Origin: Haplosporangium gracile
Taxonomy: Eukaryota; Mortierellomycota; Mortierellomycetes; Mortierellales; Mortierellaceae
Assembly (NCBI GenBank): GCA_015499985.1
Contig: JAAAUF010000129.1
Span: 1 to 60,725 of the forward strand
Reading direction: 5' to 3'
Length of the DNA stretch: 60,725 bases
In this document: positions 1 to 13,874 of the stretch, piece by piece
Layout: every line of letters begins with the position of its first letter
How positions within the stretch are numbered: the stretch's first letter is position 1
Program-made: the position numbers and the translations under genes
The notes under the pieces: model-generated
The model's database searches: none
What the model was told of the DNA's origin: nothing
Seen by the model: only the letters and a program-made list of their open reading frames with translations

Positions 1-959
1 CACCACGGTCACCGACGGTCTCCTCGACGTTGCAGACAACGGTACCCTCGGGCATAGAGCCCAAAGGAAGAACGTTACCAACGCTCAAGGCAGCCTTCTT
101 ACCGCAGTAGATGAACTGGCCAGTGTAGGTACCCTCTACAATCATTTAGAAACAAAATGACAATAGGGTGTTAGCTTATGCAATGTCAAAGGCATCCTTA
201 TTCTGATTGCAGATCAAATAGAAAAAAGGCTGAAAACGGTAAACTCACCAGTGGCAATGAAAGTCTCAGTGCGCATCTTGTATCTATGGTGCAAAGAGAC
301 AAACAAAAGTATGGGCAGGTAGGTTAGCTTTTGTATATAAGATGGTGATAGCTGCTGGTTGCTTTTGGCTGGAAGTATCGCCAATGGTGCTGCTGATATT
401 GTCCCGCTTTGTTATGTCGAAATATTGTGTCGATATGTTGAGCCTCTTGATACAGACGATGATAGTCGCTCCAATATTGTCGTTTCATAGGTCCCTCCAA
501 CATTTTCTATGTTGGCCTTAGTGGGCGTTCCATATGTTGTTGTCTCAAGCTGTGTGTGTCGATCCCGTATCCCGCTTGAAAATAACAATGTCAATACAGC
601 AGCAGCGTCTTTGCTTGACTGGAAGGGCAAGGACGTAGCCAATTGTTGCGGGTTGCCGGTTCCTGGTAAACATTGACCGGGTTTCTAAGCTTATAGTTCT
701 CGTCCTCCCGTACTCTCGTACGCTAAGTATAAGCAACTAAAAAAAAAAAGTATTACCTGTAGGGGTCACGGAACTGGACCTTGGCGAGGGGGGCGCCACG
801 ACCGGGGTCGTGGATAACCTCCTTGACGATTCCGCGAATGTAACCGGTACGCTCGGCGAAATCGAGGGAGCGCAACTTGGCGGCACCCTTGCGCAGACGA
901 GTGTGCGACTTGAAGATTCCTCCGGGACCCTTACGCTGAGCACGAATGACACGACCCAT
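1..959 (-). CDS. RPL2: 60S ribosomal protein L2 (uL2), 5' part, runs off the left edge
   Basis: Structural protein of the large ribosomal subunit, at the peptidyl-transferase centre. Three exons are visible on the minus strand: 959-757, 283-249 and 135-1 (open at the edge). They join in frame (AG|A, G|AG) and give about 124 residues. The start reads [14 protein letters not shown], and later stretches read [15 protein letters not shown] and [13 protein letters not shown], all diagnostic of eukaryotic uL2 (human RPL8, yeast RPL2). The ATG at 957-959 is the conserved start of the family. Intron 1 is 473 nt, much longer than the 113-nt intron 2. The C-terminal half lies outside the window. Family assignment is certain; the exact splice sites are my reading. 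Confidence 0.96.
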
Positions 960-2002
960 TTTACTAGAGAGGATTTGGTCGAAAGGAGGAGAGGCCGATT
1001 AGAGGTTGATTGGTTGAGGCGACTGATTAAAAAAGTCCTGCGGTAGTGGTGAATCAGGGTTTCTCCATGGATGGTCTCTCTTTGTAGTCACCCTGATCCC
1101 TGTTCTAGTGCTGGTTTCTTCCTTGATAGCTTTTGAGAGTTGCGGTTTTGTCACGCAAAGTGGAAGCGGGTTGTCGGTTTGAATAGCTATGGATGTCGCA
1201 TAACTGTCTGTCCTATACTAACAGCTGGCCACCAATCGTGTGTACATCTCCCCTTTAGTGTTGATAACACTACTGAGCGATCTGCTTGTTGAGGTTGATG
1301 GGTTCCGAATCAGCAGGAGTCGATTATGGCCATCCTTTCTCCCTCCCTTCATCACAGTGGTCCAGCCTGGATCTCTGTTTCTGCCATCAGTCGGTCGACT
1401 AAAGAGAAAATAGCGATAATGACGACTCTGGTCCTGGTGCGGATGGCTGACTGGAGAGGGATGGCCTGGTGGTATTGGATGGATAGTGGTGTTGCCAAGG
1501 TGGATGGATAGCTGGAGTGATCGATGGATTTTGTTGCATGTGTGTGTGTGTGCTGTATATGTGATCCACCCCTTCCGTTGTTCCGACTGCACTGCGACAT
1601 GAATTTTCGTCTGCCGTTCACTCACAATTTAAAAAATCGTGGAAAGAGAAGGGGCCTACTCCGCCAACAGCTTCTCTCGTAATATCACCCATCTCAATCG
1701 CACAAAATTAAAAAGTCACGTGATCATTTTCCTCACCACATAATGAGAGGTCAAACTTGGTCCATTTTTGCCACTGCTTCTTCGCCCAACGCTCTCTCTC
1801 TCTCTCTCCTTCTCGTTTATCTATAGACTTCTAATATCTGGACTCACTCCTCGTTCAAGAGGGACCACTAGTACAGGCGACTATAGTTACACTAAGCTTG
1901 ACCAAAGTGAGAGTATGTGACAGGCCTAATTCTGTCATGGAATGAACACAAAATAACTAATACTTTTCACAGACCAATTAATTGCTATCGTCATTTTACA
2001 AC
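960..2002. promoter_or_regulatory. Divergent intergenic region between uL2 and the FANCE-like gene
   Basis: 1043 bp between two divergent start codons, with no convincing coding exon. It holds a TG microsatellite near 1533-1552, a CT-rich tract at about 1789-1816 just upstream of the plus-strand gene (a common fungal core-promoter feature), and a perfect palindrome TCACGTGA at 1716-1723 containing the CACGTG E-box bound by bHLH factors. A 135-codon minus-strand frame (1218-1625) has low-complexity composition and looks like chance. Confidence 0.5.
1716..1723. promoter_or_regulatory. TCACGTGA palindrome (CACGTG E-box)
   Basis: Perfect 8-bp palindrome with the CACGTG core recognised by Cbf1/USF-type bHLH proteins. 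It lies 757 bp upstream of the uL2 start and 280 bp upstream of the FANCE-like start. Function is inferred from the motif only. Confidence 0.3.
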
Positions 2003-4277
2003 ATGCTTCGTAGTCGTGACAAAAGTATGCCCAAATATCCATGGTCGGATCCTCGGAGGAGGAACAAAGAGATAATCAATACATGGAAACAAATTTTGGC
2101 CGAGCATGACAAAGACAACGGCATCAGACTACAATCAACAGGCACGCGACAGCCAGCCGACTGTAAGTGCGGAAGATGCTGGTCGCCATTTTGAGGCCGC
2201 AACTGATAACTCTATCCATCAAATCTTGACATTAAGCGACCTACACCTCAATGATGGATAACTAGTAAATTGCTGTCGACAAGTCTGGATGTTCTCTCCA
2301 AGACCACAACCTGCCGATCTGACATCTCCAGTCACTGCACCAGCACCGGAATTTATTACAGCCACTATATCTCCTTCAGGTACCTTTTCATCAGCGACTT
2401 CCATTTCTTGAACTAACTGGTGTCAACTCTTCAGCTATGTAATACTTAGCTTGACGTGCTTTCATTTTATCATCATCCAATTAGCACTCAGAGCATTGAA
2501 GCAACGGAAGCTGAAAGAGAGGCTGCGCGCGGCGGGTCTGAAAGGAAAGGGGCAGGATCGGACTAATAAGAATGAGCTTTTTGTGGATGCGCGCACAGAA
2601 TCTCAATCTCACTGGAGAGAGACACCAGAACTGACTGCAAGTCAATTTATCGGCGAGGACGTTCTATGCAGCATGACAGCAGTTGACCTGACCGACCTTG
2701 CGTCCGCCATCGCATCTTTACGAGCGAAGCTGGAGATAGTTCAACCAGAAGGGATGCGCCCGTCAGATATCGCCAAAACTAGAGCAAAAGAGTCTAATAG
2801 TAGTCAGGACAACGATACAATGGACATGCGCACAGATGAGATGGGCGACACTGCGATGGAAGAGTCCAGCGACGCGTTGTTGTCGCAAGTCCCTACATCC
2901 CAGCAGTCTATTCTGTTATGGGATGAGCTTCGGCTCCTTGTTGAAGCGTCCACATCTACCTCTGAACGAGAGCAATCCCTTGTAAGTAGGCGCATTTGTT
3001 TGTTGCATGTTGTACTCTACAAAGTCTGATAGTTTTGATGACATGAATGTTCAACTTCTAGGTGACCTTTGCGGTCTCTGATCTTGGACTAGAGCATCTG
3101 GAGGACGGGGTTCTCAATCGACTGTGTATTGACGAGATCTTTGTGCAGGACAAGGTCAATGAAGCAGAGCAAGGCGATCGGGTCATAGAGAAAGCTGAAG
3201 AAGCCGAGCAGATCGGCTCAACAAGGGCTTCACAACTCTCATACCAGTCAAGTCTATTTCTCCTCCGAGTTCTGTTCCACCGGAAGGTACAAACGGAGCA
3301 CAACAAACAACGAGCGAATATTGCGGGGTGGACCTGTTGCTACGAGTCGTGTAACATTTCTTGTACTCTTGTCTAACCGATATCCTTGTTATCTTACACC
3401 ATAATCCTCGTCCATCCAGGCGTCCCAGCTGTCATCACAACCATCTCGACTATTCTTGGACGCGCTGCTACATGCAGGAAAGGCTCATGGACGCGCTATC
3501 AATGATGGCGTTATTTTGCCGCTTGCCCGGGATTATACAACATTCTCAAAGCCGACTTCGGAACTGGTGCAAAAGGTGTTGAAGGAGCAAACTTCGGCTA
3601 GTTTGATTCACTTTCTAAGGTACGCGAGTTACTTTCGTGAAGCACGTATAACAATCATCAAACAAATAAACAGACAAACAAACAAACAAACAAAAGCTGA
3701 CAATGACTGAATAAAATGCCAATTAATATATAGCTACGTTTTCGAACCGCTCAGCGAACAGGACAAGGCGCTGACGAACAAGGACGTGTCTGCTGTTGAA
3801 TCCATCCCATTAATATTCTTGACGGAGGCACACACCATGACTGTTCAGACTGCCTTGGGCTTGGCGGCTCTTCCTTGTCCACTTCCGACACGACTTTGGT
3901 CTCGTTTTGTGGCGATCTTATTCGTTCTATGGGAGCAAGTTACAAGACTGGTTGTCGCTTGCGCATCCATGGCTGTGGAGAATGTGCCAGAGGATGTCGC
4001 TGGGATTTTGAGACTGTATTATCCGACTTGTTTGAGTGAGGGTGTGGAACGACAGAGTGTTGGTACAGGAAGTGGAGGAGGGGAGCAGCAGGTTCGATTG
4101 GTTAACAAGGTCCTTATGCAGCTGCTGTTGACATGGACGATGCGCCAGGGTCCTCATTGCCTTGAGGTTGAGAATTTGCAGCGACTTCGCGAGTTTTGTG
4201 CGTCGAAGGTAGATGTGAAGCAGGGCAAGGCTCTTGTCAGTAGGCTGGACATGACGATCAAGAAGCGATTTAAGTGA
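2003..4277 (+). CDS. FANCE-like protein (Fanconi anaemia core complex subunit E C-terminal helical domain), tentative
   Basis: Six exons: 2003-2162, 2266-2379, 2485-2981, 3062-3286, 3420-3619 and 3734-4277. All phases match, giving 579 residues. The N-terminal 300 residues are low in recognisable features, with a basic stretch after residue 91 and acidic linkers. From about residue 305 the protein is helical. A stretch of the form LFLLRVLFHRK, then SRLFLDALLHAGKAHGRAI, then ILPLARD has the spacing of the FANCE repeat region (helices with Sr-L-..aL..f pattern followed by a lvPvL helix). The C-terminus (VLMQLLL ... SRLDMTIKKRF) resembles the FANCE last helix. FANCE bridges the Fanconi core complex to FANCD2 in interstrand crosslink repair in the nucleus. 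This is pattern recognition and not a search. It could be another helical-repeat protein. The AATAAA at 4277-4282 overlaps the stop codon. Confidence 0.5.
3673..3694. repeat. CAAA/AAAC microsatellite in intron 5 of the FANCE-like gene
   Basis: Five to six copies of a 4-base unit (caaa) inside the 114-nt intron between 3619 and 3734. Simple slippage repeat. Confidence 0.8.
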
Positions 4278-4609
4278 ATAAAACAAAGGCATTCTTCTTT
4301 TTTGCTATCTGTTAATTGTATGTATACTTTGGCTTCTGGTTCGGTTCGGTGTCTTTGAAATGTGCGTCAAGTCTCGAAGAAAAAAGAAAAAAAAAAAAAC
4401 TCTTTCCATTTTGGGTGCGCACGGATCGCCTTGCGGACAAACAACTTTCTCTCCTCCTTACACACTACTCCCCACGCACCAAGTCTTTATTGCCCGTCCA
4501 TTTGCAATACTTTCTCTCCCTCCGTCCTTTTTTCCGACCTCTTCTTCTTGTTCTGCTTTCTCCATCCTTTTCCTCATCAGCTTTCTTCATCCTTCCATTA
4601 CTTTCCGAC
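4278..4609. other. Intergenic, 3' end of the FANCE-like gene and promoter of PEX11
   Basis: 332 bp with an A-rich patch near 4380-4400 and a long CT-rich leader (4440-4605) running up to the PEX11 ATG. I see no other gene. Confidence 0.6.
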
Positions 4610-6080
4610 ATGTCCAACGCAGTCATCAACGTCCAGCCATGGCTCAAGTTCACGGCGACCACAGTGGGCCGCGACAAGATCTACAGAGCTGTGCAGTACT
4701 TTTCCCGCTTCCTCGCCTGGTACTTGCTCCGACAGGGTTCGAGCAAGGAGACCGTCGCCCGCTTCAATAACCTCAAAAAGACTCTTGCCCTCTCCCGCAA
4801 ACGTACCGTTACTCTCGTTACTTTCTTTGTGCTTTTGTTGTATCAAGTTATAACAAATAGCGGTCTTCTAATACTTCTTTTTGTCGTTTATTTGTTCCCT
4901 TACAACAATAGTGATGCGCTTCGGTACGAAAATGCGTTATAAGCTTTGCTTTCGGATAACTCCGTCGACAGACGGATCCAGGAACACAGGAGTGCGTTTT
5001 TTATCTGTGTTTATGTAACTAACGGCGAAGTGCTTCTCGTAAAAAATAAAATAACTTGAATAGGTAAACCTGTGGAGCATCTGGAGGCGGCAGTCATTGC
5101 CACCGGCGTCAAGGACGAGTTCCTCCGCTTCTGTGCCATCGGCAAGCAGTTGGCCTATGCTGGCTACCTGTCCTATGATGCCCTCATCTTTGTAAGTCCG
5201 CTCCCCCGTCTTCGTCCCTCCCGCTCCACACTCTCACTTTTTTTCTCTTCCCATTCCTTCATGTTCTGCCTCTAACACTGTATCGAATCATTTACCTCTC
5301 ATTTTTATCTAACAATCATCTACGACTACCACGAACGTATACTATACAACATTAGTTGGACGGCGCGGGAGCATACAAGTTCACAAAGATCAAGCGCTAC
5401 ACAGAGTTGGCCAACAAGTTCTGGCTTGCAGGAATTGTGTTCAGTTTCATCTCAGGACTCTACAAGAGCCGCCAGATCCAAATCCGTCGCCATGCTGCCC
5501 TCCGCGGCCTCAAGCACCAGGGCGAGTCTGAGAAGACTTACTCTCGCACTGAGCTGTCCTCCTTGGCCAGGTATGGAAGAAAGGAAGAAGACAAGGAAAA
5601 AGCCACAACACATCACACCACCAACCACTGGCTTTGAGATCTGTGCTATGTGAAAAATAATCGATAACGAAAAGAGGACGCATAGAAAGAACTTGTCAGT
5701 GCAGCAACAACACAACGAGCGAAAAGATTTTTTGTAACCAACCTTTTTCTTTTTTCTATGTTGTTGCTTACTTTTTGGAATAATAGGGAACAACATGCGC
5801 TGAACAAGGTGCTTTTGCAGGACGGTTTGGATATGCTCATCCCTGCGTCTGGCCTCAACTACGTGAACCTGGATGATGGCGCTGTCGGCCTCATCGGGTA
5901 AGATAGGGCAGAAAGATTTCATTTTCTATGCCAACAGCGGGACCATGGCCGTTTTTGTAGTTGTCATTTATGTGTATATGATAACTGACCCATGCTTTTT
6001 TTCTTCGTTGATAACTACATAGTACCGCAACATCATTGATGGGAGCCCAGTCGCACTGGGCTAAAGTGAACGGCAAGTAA
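4610..6080 (+). CDS. PEX11: Peroxisomal membrane protein PEX11
   Basis: Integral peroxisomal membrane protein that drives elongation and division of peroxisomes. Six exons: 4610-4802, 4912-4923, 5064-5191, 5356-5570, 5787-5897 and 6023-6080, giving 238 residues, the usual PEX11 size. The N-terminus has the family's WLKFTATTVGRDKIYRAVQY amphipathic region. Exons 1-3 join to read LSRK...LMRFGKPVEHLEA, the conserved PEX11 motif, and this requires a 12-nt exon 2. Membrane segments are suggested around FWLAGIVFSFISGLY and near the C-terminus (DDGAVGLIGTATSLMGA). The C-terminal VNGK is short and polar. The start at 4610 sits after a CT-rich leader and gives the expected N-terminus. Confidence 0.92.
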
Positions 6081-6565
6081 CTTTGCCGATCCAATGGTTC
6101 TTCTGCCTCCGATGAGCACGTTTGACATGATATGCGTTGTTCTTTTTTTTTTATTTATTTTGGAAAAAGGTACTCCTGCGAGTAAATGACTGTAGAAATA
6201 AGCAAGAAAGCGAATAAAAAAAAAGTTGCTTTCATGACTAGGAGTATTGTACAAAGTTGTAAAGAAAAAAGAAATATACCAAAAAAAAAAAAAATGAAAC
6301 AAAGCTATTAGTACAACCACCATGAAATATCTAGAAACTCTTCGGCACAAAGACCGAGTTATGGAGAGTACAAAAGCAAAGAAAAAAAAAAGTAGTGTGA
6401 TTGGAGGCAGGATTAGAAATGTGTTCGGCTCCGATGTAGGTTACCCCTCAGGGATCCCCGAGTAATGCAAAGGACGGAAAAGGGTATAGTTGCAACTATG
6501 TCGGACCGAAAAAGAATACAGCAAACACAAAGACGAGTGACGAGTGAGAAGGTCAGTCCTCTCCT
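6081..6565. other. Convergent intergenic region (PEX11 / DED1 3' ends)
   Basis: 485 bp between two convergent stop codons. A/T-rich with several A runs and an AATAAA near 6212 usable by PEX11. I see no gene or RNA here. Confidence 0.6.
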
Positions 6566-9010
<2,445 letters not shown>

Positions 9011-10104
9011 GGTGATGATGTCGAGTTCGACAAAGTGAGTGAGAGAGAAAAGGGTGTGAAGGAATGGAAGAAAAGAAGGCGAGAGAAAGAGCAAAATATC
9101 ATGATGGCTGAAAGGAAAGGAAGGAAGGTGATGATGTCACGGGTCGCATTGGGTGCACATGCTGAAAGACACAGACACACAGGGTCGAAAAAGAGTGATC
9201 GACAAGGGGGACAAGCAAAGTAGGCTCACTCTGGGGTCGAGGCTGGGCATGGAGTTAACGAGACAAGGTTCTTTTTGTGCCTTGCTCAGCCACTCTCTCT
9301 TTATACTCAGCTAACTGGTGCCAGGAATGACTCCATTATCGACAGGGACTGGGCTCCTCCTCGTCCTTCTATATAGGCCCACTCTGGAGCTTGTCCGCAT
9401 CGGTTATTTCTCGCTTGAAAAAGATGTGTGTCTCTCTATCAATCTCAGCATCTCCATGCCATGTGTGTGTTCCTGAGATGATTTGTATGTGTGATTTTTT
9501 GGATGTTGCTTTACATATTTTTTTTTTTGTCGGACAAAAAAAAATGCGCTCCTCATTCCTTTTCACAACTCCACTCTCCACTCCATCTTGCCCCGACAAC
9601 GTGCAACTCGTACAACAAACTATTTTCTACAAACTAACTCTCTTTCCCTTGCCATATTTTCCGCTCTCTTCTTTTTTCTTTTTTCTTCTCTTTTCTTTTC
9701 AGTGATTACATCATTCATTCACTCCTCTCCTCTGTCTTCGTTACAACTCTCTCACTTCCTGCATACTCTCCTCGCTCATACCTTCTCTCGCCGTACCAAT
9801 CTCGCCTTTGGTCTGATCTACCTTCTATCTCTCATTCACTTCCATTGGCAACCGACTCTCATCACCAACACCCAACCCTCGCTCTACACATACATACATA
9901 TCAACACAACGCCCTCGCACTTCACTTCATTCTCACACACCCACTATACAACTTCCTATCGACCTACTCGCACCAACGCGCAACAGAGTTGACACAAGGC
10001 CTGCGTCTAGAGACAGAGCTGCCTCCGTCCCACCACTCCATACATACACACTTCAATTGGACTACAGGACGAGACAAAGCTCGCTACACTAGACACAAAC
10101 AACC
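9011..10104. promoter_or_regulatory. Divergent promoter region, DED1 / motor-adaptor gene
   Basis: 1094 bp between divergent starts. A TATATA-like element occurs at about 9370-9376 (ctatatagg). The half next to DED1 is purine-rich (a CT-rich leader on its own strand). The half next to the plus-strand gene is strongly CT-rich from about 9590 onward. Plus-strand frames at 9391-9992 are Ser/Thr/Leu/Phe-rich products of this bias and not genes. Confidence 0.5.
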
Positions 10105-13100
10105 ATGCTCAAACCAGGACACCTCACTCACAGCCGGAACCATTCTTTCGAGGTAAGAAACTCATATCCTTTCTCTTCTTTTTCCTCCTTCCTCTTCAAT
10201 TGAGACCACCACAACCACTCTTATGATAGATTCAGTACGACCCACAAGTGCTAGTAATCACCAAATAGAAAAAAGGGTGGGAAGAGTCGCCAACATGCTA
10301 GGTCACGACGGATAGGGTGTGTCAGCACAAAAAAAGAAAACAGATAGAACTTTGTGACGACAATGTGGGGAATAGTGATCGGTTGCTTTGCTTTACTGAC
10401 CGACTGACCGTATATCTGTCTGTTTGTCGTGGCCAGTGACAATTGGGGTGTCAGTGCGAGCAGCATGGAAGTGTTGTGCATAACTTGAGGATATGTGGAT
10501 AGCTCCTGTTACTGCCAGTGTGTAGTAGGATAAACCTATCATACTTCTCTCTTTCTCTCTCTCTTTCTTCGATGTTGTTGCTGCTCGTCTCTTTTTATCT
10601 ATACTTTAACTGTCAGTTAACTGTCAAATGGCCCACTACAACCCAGCTCAAATTCATCAGACATCTAATTCTTTCTGGCGTGGTCGGTTGATATGTATGA
10701 CGATGGTGTCTAGCAGGAACCAGAAACCTTGCTTTGTACTGCACTTGATGATTCTATCCCTGGCTGACTAACGGAGGTTTCGCTTGTCGCTCTTTTGCTT
10801 TTCTTCTTTTGCTAGAATAACACACCGCCACCATATATCCAGTCCCAGGATGACATTTTTTCTAGTCAGGACAGTAACGCAGGCACAGGAAGAGCAACGG
10901 GTAAGGACACCGAACCAGAATCATTCGGGTAACCACCTTGACCATTCACGTAATAAGAGTATGTGGCCTACTCTCAGGGTTCACAAGGGATTTAGGGACC
11001 ACTTTACCCGTCAGGCGTTGGTCCAGACTGACCTGCAGGTCTACAGGGCGTGAGCCAGAACCAGTCTTTCAAAGGGGCTCAGGCAGGGAAAAGGAACGAA
11101 AAAAAACCCCCCTTTTCAGTGCTTTACCCCTAGTGCTGTGGTCACCTTTATTCGTGAGGATGACCCTTTATCTCCTAACCTTTGGCAACTTCAATAAGCA
11201 GGGATATTCTCTTTCTCGCCCACTCCCTGCCTTTTTTTCAGTCTCGTTAATACTTCTCACCTTTCAACCCCGTTAATATTCACACACTTCTTGCTCTCTT
11301 CATTCGATGTTTTGATAGGCAAGGAACATGAGCAGATGCAGGACTACGACGACGACCTTTTGGCCCACGTTGACCACATCCATGACCCGGCGGTACTCAA
11401 GCGACTATTGATTCAAAAGGAGCAGGAACGCCAGGGACTCTCTCTAAACCTCGACATGGCCGCCCGCCTCGGTTTGGACCTTCACCAGCAGCTTCAGCGA
11501 TGTGAAATTGAATCAGCCGCTAAGGTCTGTTACCTGTGTAACCTCATGGAGGCGCCTTGTTTCTGGTCAATTGCAGTACCTGTCGAATGCCCAATGCTGA
11601 CCTTCATTGTCTTAAATATTTCTATAATCATTATATATAGCTGCAATCGCTGCAAGACGAGAATTTAGCATTACAGTCCAAGGCGAACCAGAGTCAGGAA
11701 CTCTCCTACCAGCTTGCAAACTCGGAACACGAAGTCAAAGAGTTGAGAGGAAAGAACCGCTTTCTTCAGCGGGAACTAGACACCTGCCGGCAAGAGTTGA
11801 AGACCTTCCGCAAGGACCTGGATCAGTTGTCTGAACACATGACCCAGATCAGCGCGGAAATGTTTGACGCCAAGAATAAGGTCAACTCGTATGCCAGACG
11901 ACTGGGGGAGGTGGAGCAAGAGTTGGTCCAGACCAAGGAGCTCAATGTGAATCTACAGGTCCAGCTCGACAATGCCTTGCAGAAGCAGAAGCAAACTCAA
12001 TCTAGCACCACTCAGGTGGTGAAAATGATACAGTCCGACCTTGGCAGGGTAAGTCCATCCTCTTATTGTTTTTATAATTGATATCCAGGTTGAATGGATT
12101 GATGAAAATGAATTTAACCGGCTTGTTCCTAACTGTTCTTACTTCTGTGTGCCAATAGGTCTTTTCTGATAGGGACACGATGCGATTGACGTTGGAAGAA
12201 CTCGAGACTCGCCAGATGCAGTGCGAAGGGAAGGTTGTGGAGATGATGACAAATACTCGCGAGTATGCCCAACTCCTAGAAGAAGCGCAAGAGACGATTC
12301 ACACTATGCGCATCGAGTCTGACATGGAGGGCCGCGGCTGGTCAGGTCGAGGTCACCATGCGGCCATCTGGGATAACAAGACAGGAGAACAGCCCGTGTC
12401 CGGAGGCGATATTAGACCAAGGAATAGCCGTCAGTTGACGGCCAGTCCTACGAACATCAGTCGTTACGGCTCAGCAACGCTCAAGGATGAGCTCGATCCA
12501 ATGTTCAGTTCAGGGTCGGGGGATCACCATCACCCTGGTGGCATGAACTCTTTTGAGCAGGAACTTAGTCGTGGTACTCTTGACAGGGAGCTTGCAAGAG
12601 GATTCCCACGCAACTTAGACCAAGAGCTGCAAGGGTTCCAGCATGGAGGATCTTTGGAGAATGAACTCAGAGGATTAAACAACCCCGCTGGCTCTTTGAG
12701 CGATGAATTGAGAGGCAGTGGTCACGGAGGCTCGTTGGAGGATGAGCTGAGAGGTTTTCATCACGGAATGTCGTTGGATCAGGAGTTGAGAGGATTCGGT
12801 CGCGGAGAGACCTTGGAGCATGAACTTGCCGGCGCTCAGGATCCCATCGCCAAATCCATTCCTGGATCCCTTGCAAGTGAGTTGGCAACTAAAAAGGAGT
12901 CGCTCGAGTCTAGTGTCGTTGATGATGCCGCGACGGAAGCAGCCTCAGAAGAGGCAGCTGACGAGGAAATCATCAGGAGATCTCTGGACGAGGAGGAAGA
13001 CACCTATGTCGCCTACATGCCCCAGCGACTTTCTCTTTCAGCTGAACTCCACCAACGACTTGAGGAAAATAATATTTTACAGACTGTGTTGACAGGACGC

Positions 13101-13874
13101 GCAATGTGGAATGTTCACAGTACCATTGGCATCACCAGCGCACATAGTCCTATCCAGAACACACCGACGACGTTTCGCGACATTGGCCGGACCTTGAGCA
13201 TGATGACTCTTCCCAACCAAAAGTCTCTGCCACATCCTAAGAACCGTATCCCTTCACCCCTCCATTCACCTAAAATGCCGCCTGCATCCAAGGCGAGCGA
13301 GTCATCGTCCACCCGGTCGACCCCGTCTTCGGGAGTCGTGTCGGCTTCAGGATCTAGCACGGGCTCACACCCGGGATCTTCTGTTACAGACCCATCAGAT
13401 GTACAGAACATCCTAGGGCTGAAGTATCTTCTTTCTGCCAGCAGTTCGGCTGATCTCTCTAATGTCATTACCAAGGCTCACACAAAACCCCCAGCGGCTA
13501 ACGCTCCTACGCCTCTCCGGGAGAAAATGACGACGCGTCTGCCAGCGCCCCTGACTGCTGTCAAAGAAAAGCCTGGCCCACCAAGCCCAACCAAAGAAGG
13601 ACGAAGCTCGGCCCCACCATCGGCTGCCAAATCGAGTGCGACTACGAATACAAATATGTCGACAGTCACTACGACGACAACAACCAGCGGAAAGCCAACA
13701 CCATCTCGACCGATTGCGTTTGGATCTGCAGTGAGCGGTGCCCGGTCAGATCGCAAGTCTACTTCGCCAGCTTCATCTTGGAGCTCGTCTTCGTCCACAT
13801 CCTCCATCCCTCGACGGACTTCTTTAGCACCTAATTCTGGATCTTTCAAGCCCAAACCATCCACCAACAATTAA
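10105..13874 (+). CDS. TRAK/HAP1-like coiled-coil motor adaptor with CC1-box and tandem LxxEL repeats
   Basis: Five exons: 10105-10152, 10816-10900, 11319-11524, 11641-12048 and 12159-13874, giving 820 residues. Residues 70-310 form a long coiled coil. At 92-96 lies AARLG, inside LDMAARLGLDLHQQ, matching the CC1-box (A-A-x-x-G) by which BICD, Spindly, HAP1 and TRAK bind the dynein light intermediate chain. At 288-300 LLEEAQETIHTMR matches the end of the HAP1_N domain. Residues about 357-490 hold nine or ten copies of an L-x-x-E-L unit spaced mostly 13-14 residues apart (LENEL, LSDEL, LEDEL, LDQEL, LASEL). The rest is Ser/Pro/Thr-rich and disordered. Family membership is from motifs and layout. 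I infer a role linking cargo, possibly mitochondria, to microtubule motors. Introns 1 and 2 (663 and 418 nt) are long for this window. Confidence 0.75.
12477..12885 (+). repeat. In-frame tandem repeat coding for (S/T)LxxELxG units
   Basis: Degenerate 39-42 nt repeats within exon 5 of the TRAK-like gene. Each unit codes for a Gly-rich linker and an L-x-x-E-L core. Codon use varies between copies, so the array is conserved at protein level more than at DNA level, which suggests selection and not recent slippage. Confidence 0.8.

Noticed and set aside
1218..1625. 135-codon minus-strand frame upstream of uL2
   Set aside because: His/Ser/Thr-rich with TG-repeat-derived runs, overlaps another long frame, no family features and no splice context.
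9391..9992. Plus-strand frames of 104 and 134 codons before the TRAK-like gene
   Set aside because: Ser/Leu/Phe/Thr composition expected from a CT-rich promoter and leader.
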